Assembly: GCA_004555155.1 (NCBI GenBank)
Contig: SFJH01000005.1
Coordinates: forward strand, 31,713 to 95,712
Reading direction: 5' to 3'
DNA from: Clostridiales bacterium
GTDB taxonomy: Bacteria > Bacillota > Clostridia > Christensenellales > Aristaeellaceae
DNA: 64,000 bases
Below the pieces are notes generated by a model, which was not told where the DNA came from, searched no databases, and saw nothing but the letters and a program-made list of their open reading frames with translations. This document shows, in pieces, positions 1 to 7,134 of this stretch. Both the position numbers and the translations under genes were made by a program. The first letter of the stretch is position 1, and each line of letters begins with the position of its first letter.

Positions 1-1
1 C

Positions 2-868
2 GACATCGACATGAGCTCCGGAGAGGAGCTGGCCCTGTTCGCCGCGGAGAGCGGCGCGGGCACCAAGGACATCGGCGACGTCGGCCAGAGCTATGCGCCC
101 GTCGCGCTGGAAATGGACGTGGTGCAGCCCTACAAGCCCACCACCTGGGATACCATCCCCGATTTTGCCAGGCTGGATGACGACGGCTATTGCATCATGG
201 CCTACTACGGCACGATCGCCTTCATCACCAACACCTCGCTGGTCGATACGCCGCCTGCGAGCTGGGCGGACATTCTGGAAGGGGATTACAAGGTCAGCAT
301 CGGCGATGTGACCGTCGGCGCGTCCTCCCAGTGCTCCGTGCTGTCCGCGGCGCTCGCTTTCGGCGGCAGCGAAGCCGACGTGCAGCCCGGCATCGATTTC
401 TTCATCGAGCTGGCGGAGGCCGGCCGCATCGACACCGGCGACGCCTCCACCGCCCGTCTGGAAAAGGGCGAGATCGCCGTCATGGTGACCTGGGACTATC
501 TGGCCCTGCAGCGCCGCGACACCATTCTGGCCAACAACCCGGACATGAGCTTTGATATCTGCATTCCCAGCGACGGCGCCATTCAGTCCGGCTATACCAC
601 CGTGCTGAACAAATACGCGCCGAACCCGTGGGGCGCTGCCCTCGCCCGGGAATACATCTTCTCCGACGCCGGTCAGATCAATCTGGCCCGCGGCTACGCC
701 AAGCCGGTGCGCGACGTCGAACTGCCCGAGGAGCTTCAGGCCGCGATGATTCCCGACGAGCAATATGCCAACGCCCGCTTCATCGAGGACTACGACGCCT
801 GGACCGAATCCGTGGCGTACATGTCCCAGGCCTGGGAGGAAGAGGTCATCCCCAGCCTTCCGCAGTAA
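2..868 (+). CDS. ABC transporter substrate-binding protein (5' end cut by window)
   Basis: The reading frame is open from the window edge, so the signal peptide and N terminus are missing; about 288 residues remain. The sequence has the look of the family 1 extracellular binding proteins of the iron/spermidine/2-aminoethylphosphonate type, with segments such as YYGTIAFITNTSLV and ASWADILEGDYKVSI matching the typical 'WADLLDPKYKGKI' region, and a late conserved stretch on C-terminal residues (NPWGAALAREYIFSDAGQ). It would capture a small solute outside the membrane for the permeases at 1792-3449. The ligand cannot be read from the sequence; the adjoining phosphodiesterase suggests a phosphorylated or phosphonate compound (inference). 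Confidence 0.85.
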   Translation, partial: DIDMSSGEELALFAAESGAGTKDIGDVGQSYAPVALEMDVVQPYKPTTWDTIPDFARLDDDGYCIMAYYGTIAFITNTSLVDTPPASWADILEGDYKVSIGDVTVGASSQCSVLSAALAFGGSEADVQPGIDFFIELAEAGRIDTGDASTARLEKGEIAVMVTWDYLALQRRDTILANNPDMSFDICIPSDGAIQSGYTTVLNKYAPNPWGAALAREYIFSDAGQINLARGYAKPVRDVELPEELQAAMIPDEQYANARFIEDYDAWTESVAYMSQAWEEEVIPSLPQ

Positions 869-885
869 AACCGGTTCCCCGCAGC

Positions 886-919
886 AAAGGAGCTGCCGCA
901 GAAATGCGGCGGCTCCTTT
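886..919 (+). terminator. Intercistronic stem-loop, probable attenuator
   Basis: A 15-base-pair stem with a GAAA tetraloop (arms 886-900 and 905-919, one U-G pair) is followed by a T-rich but imperfect tail. It lies just after the binding-protein gene and before the rest of the operon, a usual place for a partial terminator or a 3' RNA stabiliser that keeps binding-protein mRNA in excess. Confidence 0.65.
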
Positions 920-970
920 CTGTTTCCTGCGAAGGGCAAGCAATCTGATTGAATACGGAGGATGAAAGCC

Positions 971-1795
971 ATGGGAAAGGCGATTCTGATCCTGCTGGAC
1001 GCCTGCGGATACGACGCTGCAGCGCGCTATGCCGGAACTCTGGAACAGGCCGTGGAAGCGGGCGCCTGCGCCAAATACAAGGCGACCGGCCGTCTGCCCT
1101 CGCTGTCGCGGCCGATGTATGAAACCATCCTGACCGGTCTCGAGGCCGGCGCGCACGGAATTTTCACCAACGACACCCGGCGGCCCAGCAGATGCCCGAA
1201 CCTGTTCTCGCTCTGCCAGCAGCAGGGCCTGACCACCGCCGCCGCGGCCTATGGATGGATGCGCGAGCTGTATATCGGAGACGGCCCCTTCGATCCGGCC
1301 CGCCAGCGCTTCTGTCTGGATGGCGAAGGGGCGATTCAGCACGGCATCTTCTATTGTGAGGATCAATATCCGGACTCCCATCTGTTCGCAGACGCGGATT
1401 TCCTGGTCGATCAATACCGGCCGGACTTCCTGCTGATCCATCCGATGAACATCGACTACGCCGGACACCGGCATGGCTCGGAGAGCATCCAGTACCGCTA
1501 TAGCGTGATGAACGCCGGACTGCTGATTGCGGCGCGACTGAAGGCATGGCGCGAAATGGGCTACTCCGTCGTCGTCACCGCCGATCATGGCATGGACGCG
1601 CAGGGAATTCACGGCGGCACGCTTCCCGAACAGCGCGACGTTCCGATATACATCTTTTCCGACGCCGTGGAATACGGCGACTTTTCCGCAGAGCCGCTCT
1701 CCCAACTGACCGTCGCGCCGCTGCTGTGCGCTCTGCTGGGACTTTCGCCCGCCGCGGCCATGATTCCCAATCAGATCCGGAGGAGAGAACCATGA
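971..1795 (+). CDS. Alkaline phosphatase superfamily phosphodiesterase
   Basis: 274 residues. It starts with the superfamily metal-binding segment ILILLDACGYD, has a nucleophile region around SLSRPMYETILTG, and a later metal site TADHGMDAQGIHGG. This order matches the type I phosphodiesterase/nucleotide pyrophosphatase and phosphonoacetate hydrolase (PhnA) branch. No signal peptide is visible, so it acts in the cytoplasm. The ATG at 971 is preferred over 962 because GGAGG at 957-961 lies 9 bases upstream of 971 but touches 962. Its stop overlaps the next start (ATGA), so it is translated together with the permease; it probably hydrolyses the imported phospho-compound. Exact substrate unknown. 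Confidence 0.8.
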   Translation: MGKAILILLDACGYDAAARYAGTLEQAVEAGACAKYKATGRLPSLSRPMYETILTGLEAGAHGIFTNDTRRPSRCPNLFSLCQQQGLTTAAAAYGWMRELYIGDGPFDPARQRFCLDGEGAIQHGIFYCEDQYPDSHLFADADFLVDQYRPDFLLIHPMNIDYAGHRHGSESIQYRYSVMNAGLLIAARLKAWREMGYSVVVTADHGMDAQGIHGGTLPEQRDVPIYIFSDAVEYGDFSAEPLSQLTVAPLLCALLGLSPAAAMIPNQIRRREP

Positions 1796-2643
1796 AAACC
1801 ATCAAACGCCTGAGCCGGTACTGTCCCCTGCTTCCGTTCCTGATCATCGTCGGCATCTATGAGGTGGTACCGCTGGCCTTCATCGTGGTGCGCGGCTTCT
1901 ATTCGCCGGGAACCACCATGCTTTCCGTGGAGAACTACCAGGCCGTGCTCTCCAAGAAGGTCTATCTCACCTGCATCCGCAACAGCATGTACGTTTCCCT
2001 GCTCTCCGCCTTTGCCGGACTGGCGATTTCCTTTCTGACCGCGCTTTCGCTGACCAAGGTTTCGCCAAAGATCCAGAGCGTCGGTCTTTCGCTGCTGAAC
2101 ATCACGTCGAACTTCGGCGGCGTCGCGCTGGCCTTTGCGTTCATCATCATTCTGGGCAGCGCGGGCGTGCTGGTCAACGTCGGCCGGATTCTGAACATCG
2201 GCTTTCTGGCGGACTTTGACCTGTACAGCCGCGACGGTTTGATCTTCATGTATATCTATTTCCAGATTCCCCTGGGCACGCTGCTCCTGCTGCCCGCCTT
2301 TGAGGCCATCAAGGTGGAATGGAAGGAATCGGCCGCGCTGATGAAGGCTTCCAGCACGACCTTCTGGCTGAGGGTGGGCATTCCCGTGCTGGCGCCCAGT
2401 CTGCTGAGCACCTTCTCCATTCTGTTTGCCAATGCGCTGACCGCGTTCAACTGCGTATACGCGCTGGTCAGCAACTCCTTTCTGCTGCTGCCGATCAAGA
2501 TTCAGAGCATGTTTGTCGGCGACGTAAAGCTTCAGCCGGAGCTGGGCAGCGCGCTCTCCACGATCATGCTGCTGATTCTGGTCGCGGTGATGGGCGCATG
2601 CAACCTCGTCAAATGGATGCTGGACAGGAGGATGGCCAAATGA
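1792..2643 (+). CDS. ABC transporter permease, PotB-like
   Basis: 283 residues with about six hydrophobic segments, beginning with a short basic N terminus and a first membrane segment around LLPFLIIVGIYEVVPLAFIVV. The EAA loop appears as ESAALMKASSTTFWLRVGIPVL, the motif by which importer permeases contact the ATPase. The family is that of spermidine/putrescine, iron and 2-aminoethylphosphonate importers. AGGAGAG lies ahead of the ATG. The start overlaps the previous stop by 4 bases (ATGA), and the end overlaps the next start the same way, so the three genes are translationally coupled. Confidence 0.9.
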   Translation: MKTIKRLSRYCPLLPFLIIVGIYEVVPLAFIVVRGFYSPGTTMLSVENYQAVLSKKVYLTCIRNSMYVSLLSAFAGLAISFLTALSLTKVSPKIQSVGLSLLNITSNFGGVALAFAFIIILGSAGVLVNVGRILNIGFLADFDLYSRDGLIFMYIYFQIPLGTLLLLPAFEAIKVEWKESAALMKASSTTFWLRVGIPVLAPSLLSTFSILFANALTAFNCVYALVSNSFLLLPIKIQSMFVGDVKLQPELGSALSTIMLLILVAVMGACNLVKWMLDRRMAK

Positions 2644-3449
2644 AAAGAAGAAACGGCGCTGCCTGCGCAGTGCTCATCGCGGTCGGTCTGTACCTGCTGA
2701 TCCCGGTGCTCTGTACGTTCGTCTATGCGTTCTGCACCGCCTGGACGGACCTGCTGCCCCGGAGCTTCACGCTGAAATTCTTTCTGGAAATCTTTGAGGA
2801 TCCCCGGTTTCTGCCCTCCATTGGCCGCGCGCTGATCATCTCGGTGATTCCGATCCTCATCACCACCTGCGCGGTCACGCTGGCGCTGTACGTCTGCACG
2901 GTATACGCGCCGAAGCTGGAGCGGCTTGTTCAGACGCTGTGCATGGCCCCCTACACCATTCAGGGCGTGATTCTCGCCGTAGCGGTGCTGACGATGTACT
3001 CCGCCCAGACGGGCTTTCTCGGCAATCGCATCATCATGCTCTCCGGCGTGTACTGCATCTGCATCATGCCCCACATCTACACCGGCGTGCGCAACAGTCT
3101 GAACACCGTCAACGTTCCCCGGATGCTGGAAGCCGCCGAAATCCTGGGCGCTGGCAAGCTGTACGCCTTCGTGCGGACGATTCTGCCGTCGCTGCTCTCC
3201 GGCGTTGTGATCTCCGCCATGATGTCGCTGGCCGGACTGATCGGCGACTATGTCGTCATCAAGATCCTGGCCGGAAGCTACTGGACCACCGCCATGGTGC
3301 TGCTGATGAACTCCCGCTCCGTCGAAGGTCAGCTGAGCAGTGCCATGATCGTCGTGATCTTCTCGATCAACCTGCTGATCTCCTTTGCGGTATTCACCCT
3401 GCGGAGGCACAGCCAGGAAAAGCGCAGCCGCGTTCACAGCGCCAAGTGA
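2640..3449 (+). CDS. ABC transporter permease, PotC-like
   Basis: 269 residues, about six membrane segments. The EAA loop is EAAEILGAGKLYAFVRTILPSL, followed by a strongly hydrophobic C-terminal half. It pairs with the permease at 1792-2643 as a heterodimeric channel, and the ATG overlaps the previous TGA (ATGA). The upstream in-frame ORF extends back to 2319 but lies inside the first permease gene, so the coupled start at 2640 is the sensible one. Confidence 0.9.
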   Translation: MKRRNGAACAVLIAVGLYLLIPVLCTFVYAFCTAWTDLLPRSFTLKFFLEIFEDPRFLPSIGRALIISVIPILITTCAVTLALYVCTVYAPKLERLVQTLCMAPYTIQGVILAVAVLTMYSAQTGFLGNRIIMLSGVYCICIMPHIYTGVRNSLNTVNVPRMLEAAEILGAGKLYAFVRTILPSLLSGVVISAMMSLAGLIGDYVVIKILAGSYWTTAMVLLMNSRSVEGQLSSAMIVVIFSINLLISFAVFTLRRHSQEKRSRVHSAK

Positions 3450-3461
3450 GGAGGAAGTACC

Positions 3462-4481
3462 ATGTCTTATCCGTATATCGAAATCATCAACATCCACAAG
3501 AGCTACGGCTCCTTTGAAGCGCTGAAGGGCGTATCGCTGGAAATCGAGCGCGGCTCGCTGGTGACGCTGCTGGGACCCTCCGGCTGCGAAAAGTCCACGC
3601 TGCTGCGCTGTCTGGCCGGGCTGGAAACCGTCACGGAAGGGCAGATCGTGCTGGACGCCCAGGACGTCACCGGCTTTTCCCCCCGCGAGCGGAACATCGG
3701 CATGGTCTTTCAGCAATACAGCCTCTTTCCGACGATGACCGTGGAGAAAAACGTCGCCTTCGGACTGGAGGTCGCCCACGTTCCGAAGAAGCGGATTCGG
3801 GAACAGGTGGCCGAAATGCTGGAGATCGTCGGCCTCGGGGATTTCGCCCGGCGCTATCCCGCCCAGCTCTCCGGCGGCCAGCAGCAGCGCGCCGCGCTGG
3901 CCCGCGCGCTGGTCACCAATCCGAAGGTGCTGCTGCTGGACGAGCCCCTCTCCGCCATCGACGCTCAGCTGCGCAAGAGTCTGCAGAGCGAGATCCGGCG
4001 GATTCAGAAGGAGCGCGGCATCACCACCATCTTCGTCACCCACGATCAGGAGGAGGCCATGGTCATGAGCGACCGGATCTACCTGTTCAACGTGGGCCGC
4101 ATCGAACAGTTCGGCACGCCCGTGGAGATGTATACGCACCCCACCACGAAATTTGCCGCCTCCTTTATCGGAAGCTACAACATTCTGGACGCCTCCTTCT
4201 TCTCCGACCGGATCGCCGTGCCCTCCGGCTGCACCAGCGTCGCCATCCGCCCCGAGGCGGTTCACATCTCCTCCGTTCCCTTCGACCACACCCAGGGCGG
4301 CGTCTATCTGGAGGGCGTCATCCGCGACAGCATCCCCCACGGCGACGTCGTGCGCTATTCCATCGACGTCGGCGGCACAGAGCTCAAGGGCGAGATCCTG
4401 TTCGACAATCAGGCGCTTCTGGAAAACGGACAGGCCGTCAATCTGAGCATCAGCGCCAGGGACATCCTGCCTCTGCACTAG
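3462..4481 (+). CDS. ABC transporter ATP-binding protein, PotA-like, altered Walker A
   Basis: 339 residues. The ATPase of the same importer: Walker A at residues 38-46, Q-loop (FQQYSLFP), signature LSGGQQQR, Walker B LLLLDEPLS, a switch His in VTHDQEE, and a C-terminal TOBE-like domain from about residue 230. The odd point is Walker A: it reads GPSGCEKST, with Glu43 (codon GAA at 3588-3590) where the family has an invariant Gly. Such a change normally weakens or abolishes nucleotide binding, so this is a real variant with an uncertain activity or a sequencing error (GGA to GAA). AGGAGG lies upstream of the ATG. Confidence 0.88.
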   Translation: MSYPYIEIINIHKSYGSFEALKGVSLEIERGSLVTLLGPSGCEKSTLLRCLAGLETVTEGQIVLDAQDVTGFSPRERNIGMVFQQYSLFPTMTVEKNVAFGLEVAHVPKKRIREQVAEMLEIVGLGDFARRYPAQLSGGQQQRAALARALVTNPKVLLLDEPLSAIDAQLRKSLQSEIRRIQKERGITTIFVTHDQEEAMVMSDRIYLFNVGRIEQFGTPVEMYTHPTTKFAASFIGSYNILDASFFSDRIAVPSGCTSVAIRPEAVHISSVPFDHTQGGVYLEGVIRDSIPHGDVVRYSIDVGGTELKGEILFDNQALLENGQAVNLSISARDILPLH

Positions 4482-4502
4482 CCTGCCGCGCGCAATCTCC
4501 GC

Positions 4503-4531
4503 TGGACTTCCCCGCGTCCATATGCTATAAT
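4503..4531 (+). promoter_or_regulatory. Promoter of the acetyltransferase gene
   Basis: TGGACT (4503-4508), a 17-base spacer and TATAAT (4526-4531) with an extended -10 TG (TGCTATAAT). It starts transcription about 27 bases before the ATG at 4565. Confidence 0.65.
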
Positions 4532-4557
4532 CCTCCCGAACACAGCATTCGGGAGGA
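4531..4557 (+). repeat. Inverted repeat over start site and ribosome-binding site
   Basis: Arms TCCTCCCGAA (4531-4540) and TTCGGGAGGA (4548-4557) are a perfect 10-base inverted repeat with a 7-base centre. The left arm lies on the -10 box and start point, and the right arm contains the Shine-Dalgarno sequence of the gene at 4565. Because the left arm is mostly upstream of the expected RNA start, a DNA operator is more likely than an RNA hairpin. Confidence 0.5.
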
Positions 4558-4564
4558 TCTCTTT

Positions 4565-5323
4565 ATGTGCGCTGATTTCGTGAATCTGACCCCTGAGAAT
4601 CTCGCCAATGAACATCTGTGCTGCATCATTCGCAGCAAAAAGGCGCATCCCGGTGTGGAAGCCAAGCGCCGCTGGCTGGCAGAGCGGCTTCGGGAAGGTC
4701 ACGTCTTCCGCAAGCTGGACGAGAAGGCCACGGCTTTCATCGAATATGCGCCTCTGGAAACCGCCTGGACGCCCATAACCGGCGACAACTATCTTTACAT
4801 CTATTGCCTGTGGGTCACCGGCGACTGCAAGGGAAAGGGCATTGGCCGATCGCTGATGGAATACTGTCTGGCCGACGCCCGCGCCCAGGGCAAATCCGGC
4901 GTCTGCATGCTGGGCGCCGCCAAGCAGAAGGCCTGGCTCTCCGACCAGGCCTTTGCGCGCAGATTCGGCTTCGAAACCGTGGATACCACGGACGACGGCT
5001 ATGAGCTGCTGGCGCTGTCCTTCGACGGCTCAAAGCCCCGGTTCGCACCCGGCGCAAAGCGGCAGCAGATCGACCGCCCCGAGCTGACCGTCTATTACGA
5101 CATGCAGTGTCCCTTCATTCTGCAAAAGGTCGAAGCGCTCCGGCAGTACTGCGAAGCCAACGCCGTGCCATCCGACTTCATCCTGGTGGACACGCTGGAG
5201 AAGGCCAAGGCGATGCCCTGCGTATTCAACAACTGGGCCGTCTTCTACAAGGGCCAGTTCCAGTCCGTCAATCTCATGGACGTCGGCACCCTGGAGCGGC
5301 TGCTCAAGAAATCCGCGAATTGA
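4565..5323 (+). CDS. GNAT acetyltransferase with YoaP-like C-terminal domain
   Basis: 252 residues. Residues 1-150 are a GNAT fold: the acetyl-CoA loop is GDCKGKGIGRSLMEYC (Q/R-x-x-G-x-G/A type), followed by ADARAQGKSGVCML. Residues about 165-250 match the YoaP-type tail seen in some GNAT proteins of Gram-positives, beginning with LTVYYDMQCPFI and carrying one Cys in a thioredoxin-like context. It acetylates an unknown small molecule or protein in the cytoplasm. It has its own promoter and a strong terminator, so it is a single-gene unit. Confidence 0.82.
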   Translation: MCADFVNLTPENLANEHLCCIIRSKKAHPGVEAKRRWLAERLREGHVFRKLDEKATAFIEYAPLETAWTPITGDNYLYIYCLWVTGDCKGKGIGRSLMEYCLADARAQGKSGVCMLGAAKQKAWLSDQAFARRFGFETVDTTDDGYELLALSFDGSKPRFAPGAKRQQIDRPELTVYYDMQCPFILQKVEALRQYCEANAVPSDFILVDTLEKAKAMPCVFNNWAVFYKGQFQSVNLMDVGTLERLLKKSAN

Positions 5324-5324
5324 C

Positions 5325-5362
5325 CGGGGCGGCGTTCGCCATTCGAACGCCGCCCCGATTCT
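5325..5362 (+). terminator. Rho-independent terminator
   Basis: A perfect 14-base-pair GC-rich stem (arms 5325-5338 and 5344-5357, loop CCATT) is followed by ATTCTTTT. It ends the acetyltransferase transcript and separates it from the convergent gene that stops at 5381. Confidence 0.85.
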
Positions 5363-5380
5363 TTTCCCTGTACGCCGGGC

Positions 5381-6472
5381 TCAGTCCCACTCCACCCAGC
5401 TCATCTTTCCATCATAGGTATACCCGATGCGGCCGGAAGCCTCAGGGCCGTCAATGCAATCATAGCTCGTGACGACGTACTCGCTGGTGAGGGAAATCTC
5501 CGTCATCCAATACGCGTCGTGCCGCGCGTCGGCCTCCCACAGCACCGCGCCGTCCGCCGAAATCGCCACGGGATCCGGGCCGTAGTAGCCGCCGATGTAC
5601 ATCGTTCCATCCGCGCGCACCGCCCAGGACAGGCTGCCGCCAAGGTCGACCATGCTCCTGGAAACCAGCCACTGCTCCGTGCCCGTGACCAGATCCAGCG
5701 CGTACAGGCCCTCTGCGGCATTGTAAGCCATCACCATCGGCGCTTCCTGCGTGCCGCCAATGAACGCCGCCGTGCTGTCCAGCTCCGTCGCATAGGGAAC
5801 GGCGACGTCCCGGCTCCAGCATTTCCTGCCCAGACTGTCGAAGCAGGCCAGCCGCATCGTCTCGGAGCTCGAACCCCAGCTCCGCGCGGCGACGACGGTA
5901 TAGCCATTGACGTTTGCGTTCAGGGCGACTTTGCCAAAGCTCAGCACCTGCTGCGCGCTGGACGCAGCGCCTGCAGACATCAGATACTCGCTGAGCACAT
6001 AGCCCTTCACGCCATTGTACTCGCAATAAATAAAGCGATCCGTTGCGCGGGAGCAGTTGGACACCGTCGCGCCCAGCGGCACCTTGGCGATCCGGTCCGC
6101 CGTCGTGCTCGGCGTGCGGCGCAGCGACACCCACGCCTGGCAGTTGACGACCTTCATCTCCCCCAGCGCGCCATCCGCACCCAGCGGAGGCAGCACGGAG
6201 GTATTCGCCCGCAGATACTCCGCCAGCACATATCCCTGCACACCCTCATACTGGCATCTGAAGAAATTGCCGGAAACGCGGGTGCACTCCGTCACCGTCG
6301 CGCCCAGCGGCACCTTCTTCAGCCGTTTGGACGACTTGTCCGGAGACTGGCGCAGCGATACCCAATCCTCGCAGTTCACCACCGTCATCTCCGGATAATA
6401 CTCCTCTGCCAGCGCGCCAAACACCGTCATCAGCAGCAGCGCCGCCATCAGCCATGCAGCCACTCTTCTCAT
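5381..6472 (-). CDS. Secreted protein with two bacterial SH3 repeats
   Basis: 363 residues. The start at 6472 gives a clear signal peptide (MRRVAAWLMAALLLMTVFG, cut after ALA-E); the longer frame to 6532 would spoil it. Two related SH3-type repeats follow, at about residues 30-90 and 105-165, both of the form VVNCxxWVSLRxxP...VPLGATVxxC...GVxGYVLxEYL; such repeats often bind cell wall. Residues about 180-363 contain repeated 'G-W' strands (LDLVTGTEQWLV, LWEADARHDAYW) like a PQQ-type beta-propeller fragment. Probably an exported cell-surface protein; no enzyme motif was seen. Confidence 0.82.
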   Translation of the reverse strand: MRRVAAWLMAALLLMTVFGALAEEYYPEMTVVNCEDWVSLRQSPDKSSKRLKKVPLGATVTECTRVSGNFFRCQYEGVQGYVLAEYLRANTSVLPPLGADGALGEMKVVNCQAWVSLRRTPSTTADRIAKVPLGATVSNCSRATDRFIYCEYNGVKGYVLSEYLMSAGAASSAQQVLSFGKVALNANVNGYTVVAARSWGSSSETMRLACFDSLGRKCWSRDVAVPYATELDSTAAFIGGTQEAPMVMAYNAAEGLYALDLVTGTEQWLVSRSMVDLGGSLSWAVRADGTMYIGGYYGPDPVAISADGAVLWEADARHDAYWMTEISLTSEYVVTSYDCIDGPEASGRIGYTYDGKMSWVEWD

Positions 6473-6503
6473 GAATTCTCCCCGCCTTTCGTGATCTGCT
6501 TTC

Positions 6504-6532
6504 AGTATACCCCGTGTTTTTTCCCCTGTCAA
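6504..6532 (-). promoter_or_regulatory. Promoter of the SH3-repeat gene
   Basis: Read on the minus strand: TTGACA (6532-6527), 17 bases, TATACT (6509-6504). A near-consensus vegetative promoter with a leader of about 25 bases to the start codon at 6472. Confidence 0.85.
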
Positions 6533-6556
6533 CCGCCCTGAACTCCGTCATCGAAT

Positions 6557-6581
6557 AAAAAAAACGCCCCGGCATGGGACG
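6557..6581 (-). terminator. Rho-independent terminator
   Basis: On the minus strand a six-pair stem (6581-6576 with 6570-6565, one G-U pair) is followed by eight T residues (6564-6557). It ends the small gene at 6594-6803. Confidence 0.7.
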
Positions 6582-6593
6582 GTGTCTTATGCG

Positions 6594-6803
6594 TCAGTCG
6601 CTCTGGTTCTTCTCGTTCATCCACTCCAGATTGAGCTTGGGAATGACGTTTGCATTCAGCGCGCCGGGATGCAGGGAGTTCATCCTCGCAAACTCCTGCG
6701 TGCCCGGAATCGGCGCAAATACGTCGTTGCCCGGCTTTGAACGCTTCCGGTTCCGAGCAGACTCCTTTCGTCCGCCTCCAAACAGCTTCTCGAACAGCTT
6801 CAT
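6594..6803 (-). CDS. Small basic protein of unknown function
   Basis: 69 residues starting MKLFEKLFGGGRKES. The frame continues up to 6995, but the start at 6803 has GGGAGG (6812-6817) at a good distance, and the vegetative promoter at 6888-6916 lies inside the longer version, so the short form is chosen. The N-terminal half is rich in Lys and Arg, the rest reads FAPIPGTQEFARMNSLHPG. No membrane segment or known domain was recognised. Its own promoter and terminator support a real gene. Confidence 0.6.
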   Translation of the reverse strand: MKLFEKLFGGGRKESARNRKRSKPGNDVFAPIPGTQEFARMNSLHPGALNANVIPKLNLEWMNEKNQSD

Positions 6804-6887
6804 CTTCGCAGCCTCCCTTCCCTCTCCATGGCGACAGGACGTCCTCGCAGAAAATATAATTAACCTTTCCTTATCATTTCCATCTCC

Positions 6888-6916
6888 AGTATAGACGATC
6901 CTGCGCATTTTGTCAA
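6888..6916 (-). promoter_or_regulatory. Promoter of the small basic protein gene
   Basis: Minus strand TTGACA (6916-6911), 17-base spacer, TATACT (6893-6888). Near consensus; it implies a leader of about 78 bases. Confidence 0.8.
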
Positions 6917-7047
6917 GCAGATCATCGATCATTTGTTCAATTCTGCGTTTTTTCCGGAAATGCAGCTCCGCATCGCCCTTCACGCCGCGTTTCATCCATG
7001 GTTTTCAGGTAAAATTTCTGTTTTGAATGAAAAACCGTACTACCGGC

Positions 7048-7083
7048 AAAAATACCGCATAGATACTGCTATGCGGTATTTTT
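7048..7083. terminator. Perfect 15-bp stem-loop upstream of the nucleotidyltransferase
   Basis: Arms 7048-7062 and 7069-7083 (core AATACCGCATAG), loop ATACTG, with A and T runs at the two ends so that it could stop transcription in either direction. No gene ends here on either strand, so it may be a leader attenuator for the gene at 7135. Confidence 0.55.
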
Positions 7084-7134
7084 ATGCGCATCAAAGGCGT
7101 GCGTAAACTTCAAGACAGAGGATGTGGAAATCAC

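Noticed and set aside
2532..4478. 648-codon open frame on the minus strand
   Set aside because: It lies opposite the permease and ATPase genes of a clear operon, has a repetitive Gly/Asp/His/Gln-rich composition expected from the complement of high-GC codons, and has no recognisable domain.
5338..5350. TTCGCCATTCGAACG as a tRNA T-loop
   Set aside because: It is the loop and arm of a terminator; no acceptor stem or anticodon arm is present. No tRNA was found anywhere in the window.
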